A stretch of 64,000 bases of DNA from Planctomycetaceae bacterium (lineage in GTDB: Bacteria > Planctomycetota > Phycisphaerae > UBA1845 > UTPLA1). The first letter of the stretch is position 1. Each line of letters opens with the position of its first letter. A program made the translations under genes and the position numbers. The stretch covers positions 1 to 64,000 of the forward strand of contig WYBU01000015.1 in the NCBI GenBank assembly GCA_011525745.1. The letters run 5' to 3'. The notes under the pieces are model-generated. The model was not told the DNA's origin and made no database searches. It saw nothing but the letters and a program-made list of their open reading frames with translations. Below are positions 61,389 to 64,000 of the stretch, in pieces.

Positions 61389-62237
61389 GTGGCAGCATCT
61401 TCCGAATTTGTGCCGTACTTGGAAATGGCTCAGGGGGAAGCGGACCGCGCGCAACAGCAGGTCGAGGCAGCCCAGCAGCAGCTCGATCAGGCGCAACAAA
61501 CTCGCAAGTTCTGGCTTGATCTTGGCAAGTGTCTCGATGACGGCCATTCCGCCCACGGCCTTCTGCTCTTGCGACGCGAGGCCGAATTCTGTCGAGGACT
61601 CCAGGCCGCCGACGAGGCACTCGTGCAGCGGTTGCGACGCCTGTATACCGAGCTTGAGCGGCAATCACGCGCATCCGCGGCTAGTTTTGGTCGCGACTTC
61701 CCGCCCAGAGCACGTGATGCCGGAATCAAGATCGACAGCACCTCTCGACACCCGAAGTACACTTTCAACGAGGGCTTTTTGCGGCTGGAGGTAGACGAGC
61801 GCAACCTAACCGCGAAGATAGTGCCCCGAGACGGGGAGGAGATGCTCCTGGGCCTCGACACCGCGCTGATTGTAGAGCGGATCCGTTCAGAACAAGCACG
61901 ACTCTTTGATCGAGACGTCGATTCCTCAACGCTTCTGCGTAGCTTGTACACCGCCTATGTAGCAGTTCTCCGAGCCGAGGGTCGCAACGATAGCGAAGAA
62001 GTTCCCCTACGGCGAATTGCGAATCGGTTGGCGAAGAACCTGAATCGTTTTGCTCACGACGAGTTCAATGTGGACCTTTCGCGCCTCGTACAACGCGGCG
62101 AGCTCACTGTCGACGGACGGCGGCTTCACTTGAATCATACCCGGAACCGGCGACAAGGCATGCTGCTACATGGGCTTGAATCTGGTGGGTTTGTCGGGTT
62201 CGTCAGCTTCAAATCGGAAAAGGTAGTAACGACATGA
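61389..62237 (+). CDS. Coiled-coil protein of BREX-like ATPase cassette, 282 aa
   Basis: GTG 61389 has GGAGG before it. The first 45 residues are a coiled coil rich in Gln (RAQQQVEAAQQQLDQAQQ). A globular part follows, and the C-terminus reads VDLSRLVQRGELTVDGRRLHLNHTRNRRQGMLLHGLESGG. No family assigned. The stop overlaps the next start by 4 bp (62234-62237), so it is translated together with the first ATPase. Confidence 0.6.
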   Translation: MAASSEFVPYLEMAQGEADRAQQQVEAAQQQLDQAQQTRKFWLDLGKCLDDGHSAHGLLLLRREAEFCRGLQAADEALVQRLRRLYTELERQSRASAASFGRDFPPRARDAGIKIDSTSRHPKYTFNEGFLRLEVDERNLTAKIVPRDGEEMLLGLDTALIVERIRSEQARLFDRDVDSSTLLRSLYTAYVAVLRAEGRNDSEEVPLRRIANRLAKNLNRFAHDEFNVDLSRLVQRGELTVDGRRLHLNHTRNRRQGMLLHGLESGGFVGFVSFKSEKVVTT

Positions 62238-63496
62238 CACTATCTGACATCGGCCATGCTGAGGCTGCAGAAGTCATTGAGAGCCTGCGCAAAGGAATCC
62301 CGCCGCGACGCTATGTCTCCTCCTACACATCGGGAACGGAGGGCTTTCTAAACAAAGTCCGGGCTTACCACTTGGAGGGATCATCGACACGCGGCAAGAT
62401 ACGGTTCGTCAGCGGCTCGTGGGGATCGGGTAAGACCCACTTTCTGCGGTTACTCCGCGAGCAGGCCTTTGACGCGGGCTACCTAGTATCGACAGTCGAA
62501 CTCAACGCAGATTCCACGCCTTTCAATAAGTTCGAACAGGTCTTCTTCGACATCGTCCGCAACATCACCTCGCCCGAGATGTACCGTGAAGGGCAGATGG
62601 ACTTTGCTGCCCCTTTCGGCGAAGTGTTGCGGCGCACGCTCCTGGGCGCACCAACTTGTGGTGACGACGCTGTGTCCCATGATCGCCTGACGGAGCTGAA
62701 GGACCGGCTCTTTGCGGCTGAGGATATCGACATCGATCTTCGGCGCGCTGTCTCGCAGTTCTGGGAAACCTATCTGCCAGAGGGCGGCGACAGAGCCACC
62801 TTGGAAAATGCGCGCGGTCGGTTGTTACAGTGGTTCGCAGGCGAGGGAACCATCGGGATGTACCGTCCATTGGGCATCCAGAAGATTGTCAGTCGCGCGA
62901 ACGCCCGCCTCATGCTGCAGTCGCTGAGTCGCTTTATCACGCATATTGGCTACCGCGGCCTCGTGATTCTTTTCGACGAGGCCGAAATGTCATACTCGAC
63001 CATGCGCAAGTCAAACCTCAAGCAGGCGCATAACAATCTCCTGCACCTCATCAATAGTATTGATGAGAGTGATGGATTATTTCTTATCTATGCAACCACG
63101 CCAGATTTCTATATCGATGAACGGCACGGGATCACAATCTATGGCGCGCTTGCACAGCGAATCGGCAAGCCAGACGACCGTCCACCGCGCCCCCTGGATC
63201 GCATCTGGAACTTGGATTTCGTTCAGACGGCGATGGAAGACTATCTGAATGCCGCCAGCAGGATTAGGCAGATATACCTTGCCGCGGACAGCACGGTATC
63301 AGTTCCGGGCGATGGTGAACTGCGGGAGTATGTTAAGAAGTTGGTCGAGGCGCACCCCGAATTCAGTCGCGTCAGCACCTGGCGTGTCGTTATCACGGGC
63401 ACCGTTGAATTGCTGGACGCGTCGGCCCAGGGTGAACGGCTGCCCGCGGCGGACAAACTGCACGAAGACATCATGGACAAGCTGAGAAACCTCTGA
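62234..63496 (+). CDS. BREX-type (BrxD/DUF2791-like) ATPase
   Basis: A 420-residue P-loop protein: Walker A GSWGSGKT at 61-68 and Walker B GLVILFDEAEMSYS. The N-terminal VIESLRKGIPPRRYVSSYTSGTE and the IGKPDDRPPRPL stretch near the end match the DUF2791 ATP-binding proteins of BREX-like and related defence loci. ATGA overlap with the upstream gene. The next ATPase is a paralogue. Confidence 0.78.
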   Translation: MTLSDIGHAEAAEVIESLRKGIPPRRYVSSYTSGTEGFLNKVRAYHLEGSSTRGKIRFVSGSWGSGKTHFLRLLREQAFDAGYLVSTVELNADSTPFNKFEQVFFDIVRNITSPEMYREGQMDFAAPFGEVLRRTLLGAPTCGDDAVSHDRLTELKDRLFAAEDIDIDLRRAVSQFWETYLPEGGDRATLENARGRLLQWFAGEGTIGMYRPLGIQKIVSRANARLMLQSLSRFITHIGYRGLVILFDEAEMSYSTMRKSNLKQAHNNLLHLINSIDESDGLFLIYATTPDFYIDERHGITIYGALAQRIGKPDDRPPRPLDRIWNLDFVQTAMEDYLNAASRIRQIYLAADSTVSVPGDGELREYVKKLVEAHPEFSRVSTWRVVITGTVELLDASAQGERLPAADKLHEDIMDKLRNL

Positions 63497-63513
63497 CCGA
63501 GGAGGACCAGATC

Positions 63514-64000
63514 GTGTTGGAGCGGTCTGAGGCCGAACGCATTGTCGAGCAACTTCGTTACGGAGTGCCTCCGCCAGAGCGCGTGCGCGCATTCACCGTC
63601 GGACGGGACGTTCAGCTGCGGGCATTGGAGCAGTCGCTGAGTAATCCCAAGGAAGCCAGGGGGTCGGCTTTACTTGTGAAGGCCAACTATGGTGGAGGAA
63701 AGAGCCATCTACTGAAAGTCGTCCGCGAGATCGCGCTGGAGAAGGGATATGCTGTGAGCCTGGTTGTCATCAATGCCCAGGAAGGAACCCGGTTCAATCG
63801 CATGGACACCATTTTCGGAGGTATATGTCGAAACCTCGAAGTGCCTGACCGTTCTCAACGAGGGATCGGTGCGTTGTTGACTGCGTTTGCCGAGGCGGCC
63901 GGGCGGCGTCTTCCGGCGACGTTGCAGGAAGCTCGCGAGCGGATATCGAGCGCGGGCCAATGGGATTACTCCGACTACCTGAAGTCCGCGGCCGTTTACG
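63514..64000 (+). CDS. Second BREX-type ATPase, 3' end outside window
   Basis: A GTG at 63514 has GAGGAGGA seven bases upstream; the frame is open to the window edge (at least 162 residues). Walker A is NYGGGKSH (58-65). The N-terminal IVEQLRYGVPPPERVRAF is clearly related to IESLRKGIPPRRYVSSY of the preceding protein, so they are tandem paralogues. It is likely a DUF2791/BREX-type ATP-binding protein. A helicase would be expected downstream in such loci. Confidence 0.75.
   Translation, partial: MLERSEAERIVEQLRYGVPPPERVRAFTVGRDVQLRALEQSLSNPKEARGSALLVKANYGGGKSHLLKVVREIALEKGYAVSLVVINAQEGTRFNRMDTIFGGICRNLEVPDRSQRGIGALLTAFAEAAGRRLPATLQEARERISSAGQWDYSDYLKSAAVY

Noticed and set aside
1-64000. CRISPR array or complete insertion sequence
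   Set aside because: No regularly spaced repeats and no transposase gene with terminal repeats were seen on reading both strands.

Overview
The window is a mobile and accessory region from what is most likely a planctomycete (Planctomycetota). The strongest pointer is the DUF1580-type protein at 5.3 kb, a family I know essentially from that phylum. Small proteins at 11.6, 13.7 and 14.0 kb also look like planctomycete mobile-element proteins, from memory. GTG starts are frequent and most of the DNA is GC-rich. No housekeeping genes, rRNA genes or complete tRNA genes are present. Everything was read by eye, so family names rest on motifs rather than database scores.

Layout. 0-5.7 kb is an element backbone: an XRE regulator cut by the window edge, a ParB-like protein, a TraD/VirD4-type coupling ATPase, a small membrane protein, a TerB plus DnaJ protein and the DUF1580 protein. 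5.8-8.6 kb holds a decayed integrase 3' end and a lower-GC insert with a polytopic M48 protease. 8.7-10.05 kb has a tyrosine integrase, a perfect 32-bp palindrome and the 3' half of a tRNA-Gly that looks like an attachment core. 10.1-14.6 kb carries small element genes and a hairpin-rich non-coding stretch (12.4-13.0 kb). 15.3-25.8 kb is a lower-GC glycan-type cluster: DUF115-like protein, glycosyltransferases, a sialyltransferase-like protein, a NodU-type carbamoyltransferase, a phosphotransferase-fold protein and two radical SAM enzymes.

25.8-35.6 kb is an eleven-gene minus-strand operon, in my view the most interesting part of the window. It encodes an E1-like ThiF protein, an E2-like protein, a membrane-anchored JAMM peptidase, a tiny disordered protein, an M50-like membrane protease, a membrane AAA ATPase, a TPR plus beta-sandwich protein, two membrane coiled-coil proteins, a Clp-N-like adaptor and a YbjN-like protein. 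It reads as a membrane-associated ubiquitin-like conjugation and proteolysis system with no obvious ubiquitin-fold modifier. 36.0-39.7 kb has a sodium:solute symporter, an EgtD-like methyltransferase and a TerY-C-like zinc protein.

39.7-54.9 kb is a ten-gene minus-strand defence island. A type III restriction-modification system (Mod, Res, SNF2/PLD helicase, DUF4391 protein) has a Septu-like PtuA/PtuB pair inserted inside it and an ABC-three-component-like module after it. 55.1-61.1 kb is element backbone again: a methyltransferase/strawberry-notch helicase reading frame with a second gene nested in another frame, and a DUF932 protein. 61.4 kb to the end opens another defence-like cassette with two tandem paralogous BREX-type ATPases, the second cut by the window edge.
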